Assembly (NCBI RefSeq): GCF_020621385.1
Contig: NZ_JAESVA010000001.1
Location: 186,001-250,000 of the forward strand
Reading direction: 5' to 3'
DNA: 64,000 nucleotides
Source of the DNA: Acidisoma cellulosilyticum
GTDB lineage: Bacteria; Pseudomonadota; Alphaproteobacteria; Acetobacterales; Acetobacteraceae
Shown here: in pieces, positions 34,174 to 42,775 of the stretch
Layout: each line of letters opens with the position of its first letter
Numbering within the stretch: the stretch's first letter is position 1
Made by a program: the position numbers and the translations under genes
The notes under the pieces: generated by a model
Databases searched by the model: none
Seen by the model: the letters and a program-made list of their open reading frames with translations, nothing else
What the model was told of the DNA's origin: nothing

Positions 34174-36438
34174 TCAGGCGGCGCGGCGCAGCGCGGCTGG
34201 CTTCTCCACGTAGCGGGAAACCGCGGCAAGAATGACCTCGACTGAGCGCGTGCCCGCCGTCACCGGAATAGCGGCGGAACCATTAGTCCAGCGCGCCGGC
34301 TGGCCCTTGATCATTTCGATCGTCCACCAACCGTCTCGCAGATTATCATCCTGCATATCGATGACGCGCAGCCCACCATCGGCATGATCGAACAACAGAA
34401 TGCTCTCGACCATGACGCCAAGCTGGCGACGATCATCGAGCCAGGGCTGCACGTCCGCCGGGGTCGACGATTTCGACAGAATCCGGGCATCAATGGTTGC
34501 GGCGCCATCTCGCAGCGACAATGGCAGATTAAAAACGTAGCGATGCGCGACCCCATAGTCGAGCGCCTGCGCCGGACGAATAATCTGGCCGTTGATGGCC
34601 AAGTGCAGATCAGGCTCGAGATTGAACGCTACCTTCGGAAGCGTGAGGCCAAGGGCCTTGGCACGTTCCGCCAGACGATCCCAGATCGGCCGAACGATTG
34701 CGGTATCCACGACCAGCGGCGCAGCGGCATCAGCCCAGGATGCGTGATTTGCATTTTCGGTGAAATTCAAATCCAACTGCATCACACCGCCATTGGCGAA
34801 CCGGCCGCGATTGCCGGTATCGAGATAGCTTTCCGCGGTGAGACCATTGGCGATCAGGATGCCGTGCCGTTCCAACTCGACATGAAAGTAGGTGTAGCGG
34901 TCGATCGTCTCGTCGCGGGCGACAGTGCCGCCGTTAAGCAACAGGCGCACGGGAATGAGAACGCCATCGACGAAGATGCTGTGTTCCGGCGTGATCAGCA
35001 GATCAGTATGCGGCACATTCTCGGCGAAGGCGCCTTTGGAAATGCGCACCAGACGTTGGGTCTCCGGGTTGCGCAGCTTGGTCAAATCGACAGTGCGATA
35101 ACCGATCCACTTGACTGGCTTGGCGCCAGCCAGCGTCCGAACCATGTCGCCCGCAATCAGGCTTTCAATTGCAACCTCACCATCCGGGGTCGCGATCAGC
35201 GTGCCTTCGGCGAAGCAGACCTCGAAAGCCAACTCTCCGTTTTCGCTTGTCAGATCAAACCCGAACGTATTGACATTCGAAACGTCAATCTCATCGGTAA
35301 CACCGTTGGACGTAACTTCCAGGATGCTGCCATTATAGTTGACTGTCACGTCATCGATTGTAGTTCCGCCGCTGCCGATAACTTCACTATCTGTGAAAGC
35401 GATGTTGGAGAAGACAATCTCGTCACCGGTTGCAATGCCCTGGATGAGATTGCTGGGGGAACCACTGACGACCACTGTCGCGCCACCAGTGGGTGCATTC
35501 AGATCGATTGTGCCGGTGCCGTCGGTGAGCAAGCTACCGTATAAATCAAGCGTGCCTCCGGACATGACGTTGGTCGTTCCGGTTAAGATACCACCGGAAC
35601 TGACAACTTCCGTGCCGCCGGCAGAAATGATCGTGCTGCCCGCCGTGCCGCCCGAGGCGACCACCAGCGTTCCGCCTGCAAGATTCGTCCCGCTAACAAC
35701 GCCGCCAGATGACACAACCTCATAGCCGCCAACATTGACGATCGTGTCGTTAGAGGAGCCACCGGACGATACTATCTCCGAACCGGAATCATTGATGGTA
35801 GCGCTGATGCTGCGTCCGCCACCCGCGACGCCCAGGCCACTGCCAAGCAGCAATGTGCCGCCACTATCGATAAGGCTATTCGAGGCAACCGCGGTCGACA
35901 AAATCCACTGGACCGAACCGTCATTGACGGTTGCATCGACATCTGTGCTGCCGTTGGCGACGTAGTCACCGCCATCCGCTGTCACTACGGTCCCTGAAGC
36001 ATAGCCCGGCACGACCAGGTCGGAATTGGTATCGACGATTATATAGGCACCGCTGATATAGGCATCGTAGCTGAAACCAGCCTGGACGTACATGTCGCCG
36101 TTCGGTCCGATCGTGGCGCCAAAAGCGACCCCACCGATGGATACGAGTAGCTGGCCACTGTTGATCACAGTGTCAACGGCGAGCCCCCCAGCGCTGACTT
36201 TTACGATACCGCTACCGACAGCCGTGGTGCCTATGGCAACGCCACCGCTGGAGACCATTTCCCACCCGCCGCTCAAAAGGGCATCGACGGAAGAACCACC
36301 GCTGGAAATCAATTCCGTACCGCCAGCGTCGACGGTCGCGCTGACCGTGGTTCCTCCGGACAGTATGACCAGGAAATCTCCGGCAGGCACGGTAAGGCCA
36401 GAGCTGACTTCACCGTAAGTGATGGAAGTAGTCGTCAT
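34174..36438 (-). CDS. AIDA-like repeat protein with a C-terminal Hint (hedgehog/intein) domain
   Basis: 754 residues. Residues about 25-340 are glycine/serine-rich repeats with the recurring SSGG and GG-x-VSSGG patterns of AIDA-type passenger repeats, predicted to form a beta-solenoid. A Hint_2 domain starts at Cys408 (CFAEGTLIATPDGEVAIESL) and runs to about 555, with LLITPEHSIFVDG and ILIANGLTAESYLD. Such domains can self-cleave or process a protein. The last 200 residues are unassigned. There is no classical signal peptide and no outer-membrane barrel. Hint proteins of this kind are common in Acetobacteraceae and probably surface-located or secreted. It is preceded by a 967-bp AT-rich gap and followed by two hairpins. 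Confidence 0.85.
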   Translation of the reverse strand: MTTTSITYGEVSSGLTVPAGDFLVILSGGTTVSATVDAGGTELISSGGSSVDALLSGGWEMVSSGGVAIGTTAVGSGIVKVSAGGLAVDTVINSGQLLVSIGGVAFGATIGPNGDMYVQAGFSYDAYISGAYIIVDTNSDLVVPGYASGTVVTADGGDYVANGSTDVDATVNDGSVQWILSTAVASNSLIDSGGTLLLGSGLGVAGGGRSISATINDSGSEIVSSGGSSNDTIVNVGGYEVVSSGGVVSGTNLAGGTLVVASGGTAGSTIISAGGTEVVSSGGILTGTTNVMSGGTLDLYGSLLTDGTGTIDLNAPTGGATVVVSGSPSNLIQGIATGDEIVFSNIAFTDSEVIGSGGTTIDDVTVNYNGSILEVTSNGVTDEIDVSNVNTFGFDLTSENGELAFEVCFAEGTLIATPDGEVAIESLIAGDMVRTLAGAKPVKWIGYRTVDLTKLRNPETQRLVRISKGAFAENVPHTDLLITPEHSIFVDGVLIPVRLLLNGGTVARDETIDRYTYFHVELERHGILIANGLTAESYLDTGNRGRFANGGVMQLDLNFTENANHASWADAAAPLVVDTAIVRPIWDRLAERAKALGLTLPKVAFNLEPDLHLAINGQIIRPAQALDYGVAHRYVFNLPLSLRDGAATIDARILSKSSTPADVQPWLDDRRQLGVMVESILLFDHADGGLRVIDMQDDNLRDGWWTIEMIKGQPARWTNGSAAIPVTAGTRSVEVILAAVSRYVEKPAALRRAA

Positions 36439-36775
36439 ATGGGCCAGTTCTCCGGTTCAAAATGCGAATGGGTTTTGTCAGACGACCGCGTCACGCTGTA
36501 CGGAGATTGACCTCCTTGCACAGTGAAAGAATTTCGTAACGGTTCCGCCGACCTGCGACAGACTGAGGTCTCGCACGCATGGCTTAGCTTACAATCAGCC
36601 ATTACCTAGATAAATTTAATTATTGAAATGATGACAAAACAAAATACTGTTCCTGGAAACTTCTGCCTTATCAGATAAAAAATCGAAGTTGCAAAGACCT
36701 ACGTATGTTGAAATTATTATTTTGATAATCAAACAAATGGTTATTTCTGACAAAGCTATGCGATAATTTCTCTGT

Positions 36776-36800
36776 CAAGACTCATATAAGTCTTGTTTTT
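36776..36800 (+). terminator. Orphan plus-strand terminator-like hairpin
   Basis: CAAGACT-CATATA-AGTCTTG followed directly by TTTTT: a 7-bp perfect stem with a U-tract, the shape of an intrinsic terminator. No plus-strand gene lies upstream within 2.7 kb. It might end an unannotated small RNA, or be chance in AT-rich DNA. Confidence 0.4.
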
Positions 36801-37030
36801 GTTAATTCTGTATTTAAATTTCATTACGATATAACAATTATATAATAATTATTATGATTTATTATTTATTGCTTTTTAACAAGCATCTTTACGAGCCCGA
36901 GGAAATACAGTGTGAAAATCCCTCTCTGAGGAGAGCCCTTGTCCAAAAACGTTTCACTAATGCTTTACCGAAAAAAAGTTAACTGCCTGCATTGTGCCGA
37001 CAACATGACTCTCTCGGAGATTTCGGGCTA

Positions 37031-37136
37031 GAGCAGATCCCGGTCAGATGGAATTATCTGGCCGGGTGAAGATGCTCGCGAAAACAATGATCTAGAGCGG
37101 CGCCTGTGAGCATAGGCGAACAGGAAACGCTCTAGG
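37031..37136. repeat. Dispersed palindromic intergenic repeat, copy 2
   Basis: GAGCAGATC, then CCCGGTCAGAT pairing with ATCTGGCCGGG at 10 of 11 positions around GGAATT, then a second inverted pair CTAGAGCG (near 37093) and CGCTCTAG (near 37128). It follows the same plan as the copy at 9722-9765. Confidence 0.6.
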
Positions 37137-37405
37137 CAGAGCCAACCCTTAACAACACATGCCAACAGGGCGATGGGTCGCGATTACGATACTTCACTAA
37201 CAAAATGCGATTCGCCGTTCACGGCAGACATCATTCCCGGGCAGGTAATTTTTGCGCGCGATGACCAAGCAATTCATGAAAAGTTTCGCAAAGAAAGTTT
37301 CTGGACGAAATTTTTCAAATTAAGAAAATGCGATCTTTCGTAATTTATAACCTCGCTCCTGCGCAGAAGTAAGACATCTCGACCGGCGCAGCCTCACTCC
37401 CTTAC

Positions 37406-37633
37406 CTACCGATTCAGATGCTCATGCAGCGCCTTGAGAAATCCCCAGACGACGCTGAAGACAAGAACGGGAACGCTCCACAGGACAAACAGAAAGAAGA
37501 AGGCCGAAAGCGCCCATACGGGAAGGGGGTCCAGCGTCGGCTCATAGCCCAGTCGCCGCTTCACGATGAAGCCGAAGAGAGCGCAGATGGCGAGCGTCCA
37601 AACCAATAGCAGCGCTTTCTTCGCTAATGCCAT
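37406..37633 (-). CDS. Small two-helix membrane protein downstream of the RND pump
   Basis: 75 residues, no recognised family. Two hydrophobic segments are visible at about 7-25 (LLLVWTLAICALFGFIV) and 38-66 (VWALSAFFFLFVLWSVPVLVF), with basic residues between and at the ends. It starts 27 bp after the RND permease stop on the same strand, so it is probably co-transcribed with the pump. An accessory role in the efflux complex is possible but unproven. Confidence 0.65.
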   Translation of the reverse strand: MALAKKALLLVWTLAICALFGFIVKRRLGYEPTLDPLPVWALSAFFFLFVLWSVPVLVFSVVWGFLKALHEHLNR

Positions 37634-37660
37634 GGACGCGCCGCCCCGCCGTCATTCCGC

Positions 37661-40600
37661 TTATTGCCTGGCCTCTGTGCTGGCTGGCGCCATCTTCTCG
37701 GCCAGGCGTGGCAGGCGCCGCTGCTTCTTGGGCGAGAGCCAATGGGACAGCTGGTCGAGATAGAGGTAAATGACCGGCGTGGTGTAGAGCGTCAGCACCT
37801 GGCTGAGCAGCAGGCCGCCGACCATGGCAAAGCCCAGCGGCTTGCGCAGTTCGGACCCCGCCCCGCTTTCAATCATCAGCGGCGCACCGCTGAGGATCGC
37901 CGCCATCGTCGTCATCAGAATGGGCCGGAAGCGCAGAAGACAGGCCTGGCGGATCGCCTCCAAGGGTGACATGCCCTGCTGGCGCTCAGCGTGGATCGCA
38001 AAATCCACCATCATGATGCCGTTCTTCTTCACGATGCCGATGAGCAGAATGATGCCGATGAGCGCGATGACCGTCAGCTGATAGCCGAAGAGCATCAGCA
38101 TCAGCAGCGCGCCGACGCCGGCTGAGGGCAAGGTGGAGAGAATGGTCAGAGGCAGAATATAGCTCTCATACAGAATGCCGAGGATGATGTAGACGGCGAT
38201 GAGCGCCGCCGCGACCAGGATGGGCTCGGAACTGAGCGACGCCTGGAATGCCTGGGCCGTGCCTTGGAAATTGCCCTGCACCGTGTCCGGCACGCCGATC
38301 TGGCTTTTCATTTTCGCCACGTCGGTCACGACATTGCCCAGCGAGGCATTGCCCTTGAGATTGAAGGAGATCGTGACCGAGGGGAACTGGCTTTGATGGT
38401 TGACGGCCAGCGGCTGCACCGGCGCTGTCGTCTCCGTCACGAAGGTCGAGAGCGGCACCACGGCACCGCTGGTTGATTTCACATAAAGCTTGCCCAGCGT
38501 GCTGAGCTTGCCAAACTCATTCGGTTTAGCCTCCAGAATGATGTAATAGGCTTTGTTGCCCGTGAAATACTGCGCCACTTCGCGCTGGCCGAAGGCATCG
38601 TACAGAATGGCGTCGATGGCAGCCGGCTGAATGCCGAAGCGTGCCGCGCGCGCGCGATCGATCACCATCGAGACGGTGGTGCCGCCATTCTCCTGGTCGG
38701 AGGTCACATCCTGCAGCATTGGCAGCTTCTTCATCGCCGCCAGGACCTTCGGCGCCCATTCATTGAGTTCCGTCGAACTCGAATCCTGGATCGTATACTG
38801 GTATTGCGTCTTCGACAGCCGCGCACCGACGCTGACATCCTGCGCCGGCTGCATGAACAGGCGAATGCCGGTCAAGGAGGCCGTCGATTTATTGATCTGG
38901 TTGATGACCTGCGTGACGTTGAACTTCCGCTTATCCCAGGGCTTCAACGAAATATACATGCGGCCGTCATTGGCGGCCTGGCCGCCGACGCCGGAGCCCA
39001 CGGTCGCCGTGACCGCCTGTACGGACGGGTTTTTCAAGACAACCGCGTTCAACTGCTGCTGAAGACGGGAAATCTGCTGGAAGGACGCATCCTGCGCCAC
39101 TTCCGAGATACCGATGATCGTCCCGGTATCCTGGGTCGGAAAGAAGCCTTTGGGAATGATGATGTAAAGGAAGACCGTCAGCGACACCGTGGCGATCCAG
39201 ATCATCAAAGTGATGAAGCGGAAGCGCAGCGCGAGATCCAAGGTGCGGCTATAGAAGCTCACCATTCCGTCGAAAATACGCTCGATGAAATTATAGAGCC
39301 GCCCGTGCTTCTTCGTCTCAGGCCGCAGGAAGCGCGAGGCCATCATCGGCGTCAGCGTCAGCGAGACGATGGCCGAGATCACGATGGTGATGGAGACGGT
39401 GATCGCGAATTCGCGGAACAGCCGGCCGACGATACCGCCCATGAGCAGCAACGGGATGAAGACGGCGATGAGCGACAGGCTGATGGAGACGATGGTGAAG
39501 CCGATTTCGCCGGCGCCCTTCAGCGCCGCCTCGAATGGACCCATCCCCTCTTCCATATGCCGGACGATGTTTTCCAGCATGACGATGGCATCATCGACCA
39601 CGAAACCGACCGCGATGGTCAGCGCCATGAGCGAGAGATTGTCGAGGCTGAAACCAGCGATATACATCACAGCCAAGGTGCCAACGAGCGCCACGGGGAT
39701 GGTAATGCTGGGGATGATGGTCGCCCAGACATTGCGCAGGAAGACGAAGATCACCATCACCACAAGGCAGATGGCGAGCATGAGCGTGAACTCGACATCA
39801 CTGACCGAGGCGCGAATGGTCAGCGTGCGGTCGGACACCACATCCAAATGCACATTGGGCGGGAAATAAGCTTCCAGCCGCGGCAGCTTGGCCTTGATGC
39901 CATCCGCGGTTGATATGACATTCGCGCTCGGCAGCTTGAAGATCAGCAGGGTGACAGCGCGTTTATTGTTCACCCAGGCGGCAAGCTCGCGGTTCTGCGG
40001 CCCGGACACGGCGCGCCCGATATCGCTGATATGGATCGCCGCGCCATTCTTGTAGCCGATGATGAGGTCGTTATAGGGCTCGGCCGTCGTCATCTGGTCG
40101 TTATTGTAGATGGTGAAGGAGCGGTTGGGGCCGTCGATGCTGCCCTTAGGGTCGTCCACCGTCGCGTCCGCCAGAACGCTGCGCACATCCTCCATCGTCA
40201 TGCCCATGGCGGCCAGTCGCGCCGGATCGACCTGCACACGGATCGCCGGCGTCTGCTGGCCGCCGACCAGCACCTGGCCCACGCCTGGAAGCTGGGAGAG
40301 CTGCTGTTCGACGATATTCTCAGCGTAGTTATCGACCTCGGTGATCGGCGCCTGATCCGAATGCATCGCCAGGATCATGATCGGGCTGTCGGAAGGGTTG
40401 ATGGCGCGGAAGGTCGGCGGGCTTGGCATATCGGCAGGCAGGGACCCCTGCGCCGCGTTCATCGCTTCCAGCAGCAGCGTCTCGGCATTGCCGAGATTGG
40501 TGCTGAGATCGAACTGCAGCGTGATCTGGGTACTGCCATAGGTGCTGGTCGAGGTCATCTGCGACAGGCCGGGCAGCATCTGCCCGAATTCCGTTTCCAG

Positions 40601-40798
40601 CGGCGTCGCGACGGTCGATGCCATGGTGGCGGCGCTGGCGCCCGGATAGGTGGCGCTGACTGTCAGCGTCGGGAAGGTCACATTCGGCAGCGGCGCCACC
40701 GGCAGCAGCGGATAGGCGGCGAGACCGACCAGAAAAATGGCCGCCGCCACCAGCGATGTCGCAATCGGGCGACGGATGAAGGGCGTTGAAATACTCAT
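37661..40798 (-). CDS. RND efflux permease (HAE1, MdtB/MdtC-like)
   Basis: 1045 residues, full length for a hydrophobe/amphiphile RND pump. It begins MSISTPFIRRPIATSLV. The proton-relay Asp pair in transmembrane helix 4 is present (VGFVVDDAIVMLENI), as is the porter-domain motif YPGASAATMASTVATPLE. It should form a trimer exporting drugs or other toxic compounds with the adaptor encoded 70 bp upstream. No outer-membrane channel is encoded nearby, so a shared TolC-type protein is expected. Confidence 0.93.
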   Translation of the reverse strand: MSISTPFIRRPIATSLVAAAIFLVGLAAYPLLPVAPLPNVTFPTLTVSATYPGASAATMASTVATPLETEFGQMLPGLSQMTSTSTYGSTQITLQFDLSTNLGNAETLLLEAMNAAQGSLPADMPSPPTFRAINPSDSPIMILAMHSDQAPITEVDNYAENIVEQQLSQLPGVGQVLVGGQQTPAIRVQVDPARLAAMGMTMEDVRSVLADATVDDPKGSIDGPNRSFTIYNNDQMTTAEPYNDLIIGYKNGAAIHISDIGRAVSGPQNRELAAWVNNKRAVTLLIFKLPSANVISTADGIKAKLPRLEAYFPPNVHLDVVSDRTLTIRASVSDVEFTLMLAICLVVMVIFVFLRNVWATIIPSITIPVALVGTLAVMYIAGFSLDNLSLMALTIAVGFVVDDAIVMLENIVRHMEEGMGPFEAALKGAGEIGFTIVSISLSLIAVFIPLLLMGGIVGRLFREFAITVSITIVISAIVSLTLTPMMASRFLRPETKKHGRLYNFIERIFDGMVSFYSRTLDLALRFRFITLMIWIATVSLTVFLYIIIPKGFFPTQDTGTIIGISEVAQDASFQQISRLQQQLNAVVLKNPSVQAVTATVGSGVGGQAANDGRMYISLKPWDKRKFNVTQVINQINKSTASLTGIRLFMQPAQDVSVGARLSKTQYQYTIQDSSSTELNEWAPKVLAAMKKLPMLQDVTSDQENGGTTVSMVIDRARAARFGIQPAAIDAILYDAFGQREVAQYFTGNKAYYIILEAKPNEFGKLSTLGKLYVKSTSGAVVPLSTFVTETTAPVQPLAVNHQSQFPSVTISFNLKGNASLGNVVTDVAKMKSQIGVPDTVQGNFQGTAQAFQASLSSEPILVAAALIAVYIILGILYESYILPLTILSTLPSAGVGALLMLMLFGYQLTVIALIGIILLIGIVKKNGIMMVDFAIHAERQQGMSPLEAIRQACLLRFRPILMTTMAAILSGAPLMIESGAGSELRKPLGFAMVGGLLLSQVLTLYTTPVIYLYLDQLSHWLSPKKQRRLPRLAEKMAPASTEARQ

Positions 40799-40868
40799 GG
40801 AGACTTAAAACCCCCGGCAGGCGTGCGGCGCGCGTGAACCAGACAATCGAAACGACCGATCCATCGGC

Positions 40869-42074
40869 TCATCCTGGCGCACCGCCGTCATCCGTCGCGC
40901 CGGAGGCCTCGATTTTGGCGGCATCGACCGTCTTGCCCTGGACCTTGATGCCGGGAGAGAGACGCGACTGGCCGGAGACGACGATGTCATCGCCGGCCGC
41001 GACACCCTTCCCGATCACGCTCATCCCGCTATCCTGATAGGAGACCGTGACCGGCGTCTGCGCGACGGATGTATCGGGTTTGACCAGGAAGACGAACAGC
41101 CCGTCGGGCCCGTGCTGTACGGCGATGGAAGGGATCGTCACCGCATTCTGCAGCATTTTCACCTGCAGCCGCGTATTGACGAACTGGCCAGGCCAAAGAT
41201 GATCGTCATCATTGGCGAAGCGCGCCTTGAGCGAAATCGTGCCCGTCGTCATGGAAATCGTATTGTCCGGTGTCAGCAGCGTGCCGGTGGCAATCGCGGC
41301 GCCGGAATCCTTATCCGTCACCAGCACCGCCAGCGGGCCCTTGGCCCTTGCATCCTGCACCTGCGGCAACTGGTCCTCAGGCAGGGTAAAGACCACGGCG
41401 ATGGGCTTGTCCTGGGTCACCGTCAGGATCGGGCTGGTGCCATTGGCTTGAATGAGATTGCCGACATCGATTTGATAGAGACCGACACGTCCGTCGAAGG
41501 GCGCATGGATGGTCGCATAGCCGAGGTTGATCTTGGCCGTCTCGATCATGGCGTTATCCGCCTGGATAATCGCCTGATCCTTGCCGACGACGGCGCGCTG
41601 ATCGTCGACCTGCTGAACCGGGGCATAGCTGCTAGTGGCGAGCTTGGCATAGCGCGCCAGATCCAGCTGCGCGCTTTGGAGCGAGGCCAGATCCTCGGCC
41701 CGCTGAGCCAAGGCCTGATCCAGTGTTGCCTGATAGGCTGACGGGTCGATGCGGGCGAGAATATCGCCCTTCTTGACTTCCTGGCCTTCCTTGGCCGGCA
41801 GGTCGATCAGGACGCCGCCGACCTGCGCTTTGATCGAGACCGTATTATAGGCCTGCACATTGCCCAGGCCATCGAAATAGACCGGCACGTTCTGCGCCAC
41901 TGCCTTGGTCACCGTCACCGGAACGGGGGCTGCTGCCGGGGCCGCCGCCTGAGCCGAGGACATCAGCCCCCCCGTCAGGGTAAGCGGTAAGGTGAGCGTC
42001 AGGGCCATGCCGAGAGCGGTCAGACATCCATCGTAGCCGCGGATCATCCCGTTCATCTGTCCCCACCTCTTCAT
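40869..42074 (-). CDS. RND efflux periplasmic adaptor (membrane fusion protein)
   Basis: 401 residues. An N-terminal hydrophobic signal occupies about 18-45 (ALGMALTLTLPLTLTGGLM) and is followed by an Ala/Pro stretch. The biotinyl-lipoyl half-motifs VSIKAQVGGVLIDLPAKEGQ and ATIHAPFDGRVG flank an alpha-hairpin (QATLDQALAQRAEDLASLQ). The order then continues with a beta-barrel (DKPIAVVFTLPEDQLPQV) as in MdtA. It bridges the RND permease to the outer-membrane channel. First gene of a three-gene minus-strand operon. Confidence 0.93.
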   Translation of the reverse strand: MKRWGQMNGMIRGYDGCLTALGMALTLTLPLTLTGGLMSSAQAAAPAAAPVPVTVTKAVAQNVPVYFDGLGNVQAYNTVSIKAQVGGVLIDLPAKEGQEVKKGDILARIDPSAYQATLDQALAQRAEDLASLQSAQLDLARYAKLATSSYAPVQQVDDQRAVVGKDQAIIQADNAMIETAKINLGYATIHAPFDGRVGLYQIDVGNLIQANGTSPILTVTQDKPIAVVFTLPEDQLPQVQDARAKGPLAVLVTDKDSGAAIATGTLLTPDNTISMTTGTISLKARFANDDDHLWPGQFVNTRLQVKMLQNAVTIPSIAVQHGPDGLFVFLVKPDTSVAQTPVTVSYQDSGMSVIGKGVAAGDDIVVSGQSRLSPGIKVQGKTVDAAKIEASGATDDGGAPG

Positions 42075-42290
42075 CCAACTGAGCGCCCTGCTAAGGGATA
42101 GTTGGAGGCTGCGCGAGAGCTTGGCGCTTGGTATCTCAGCTTCGTGAGAGGTTGTTTCAATCCGTCACAGAACGAGACCTTCCGCAGTCCTGCGTTCGCA
42201 TCCTGTCTCATCCGGGATTTCGATAAATGTCCGGCTGGCAACCAAGTGTTTCGTTATTTTAGCGTTTCGTCTTGGCGAAAGCCGCCCAAC
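42075..42290. other. Spacer upstream of the efflux operon
   Basis: About 215 bp. It should hold the efflux promoter, since the operon reads leftward from here. No operator palindrome or regulator gene was recognised. Confidence 0.4.
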
Positions 42291-42668
42291 TCACGCTTGG
42301 TGTAGCGCCTCGTGCAGCATCGCCAAAAGATGGCGGGGCAGATAGGGCTTTCCAAGGAAACGATAGCCAAGTTCCGGGTCCCAGGTGCGGGCGATCACAT
42401 CCGGCCGCCCGGAAGCGATGATCACCGGCAACTGCGGGTAATGGATGCGCGCATGGGCCGCGACCTCCGCGCCGTCAGCCTCGCCCGGCATATGAAAATC
42501 TGTCACCAGGGCCTCGATCGCCCGATCATGATGGTCGATCAGGGCCAAAGCCTCATCGCCGGTCGCGACCTGAATAACCTCGAATCCGTCATCCGCCAGG
42601 CTCTCAGCCATGATTTCGCGGATCAGCGCCTCGTCTTCGACCAGCAAGATAGCCACATGCATCCCCAT
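42291..42668 (-). CDS. Stand-alone response-regulator receiver protein
   Basis: 125 residues consisting only of a receiver domain. It has the acidic pair in LLVEDEALIRE, the phospho-acceptor Asp in ALVTDFHMPGEADG, the Thr/Ser position in PVIIASG and the Lys in RFLGKPYLP. Without an output domain it would act through protein contacts, for example in a phosphorelay. No histidine kinase gene is nearby. ATG at 42668 or, two codons on, at 42662. Confidence 0.9.
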   Translation of the reverse strand: MGMHVAILLVEDEALIREIMAESLADDGFEVIQVATGDEALALIDHHDRAIEALVTDFHMPGEADGAEVAAHARIHYPQLPVIIASGRPDVIARTWDPELGYRFLGKPYLPRHLLAMLHEALHQA

Positions 42669-42775
42669 CTCGGGCAGTTACAAACTGTATATCTGCCCGG
42701 TGCTGCGCCTTTTCACTGGTCCTTCGCCATACAAGATCGCGTGGCTGCCCGGCCGGTCCTTTCAACGCAGGTCGA

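Larger units (their letters stand above)
36439..37405. other. Long AT-rich intergenic region
   Basis: Almost 1 kb with no supported gene, flanked by the starts and ends of minus-strand genes. The middle (about 36600-36900) is strikingly AT-rich. It contains a terminator-like hairpin facing plus (36776-36800) and a dispersed palindromic repeat (37031-37136). It must also hold the promoter of the Hint-protein gene. No IS remnant was recognised. Confidence 0.6.

Noticed and set aside
36918..36936. CTCTC-TGAG-GAGAG hairpin in the AT-rich gap
   Set aside because: Only a 5-bp stem and no U-tract; expected by chance.
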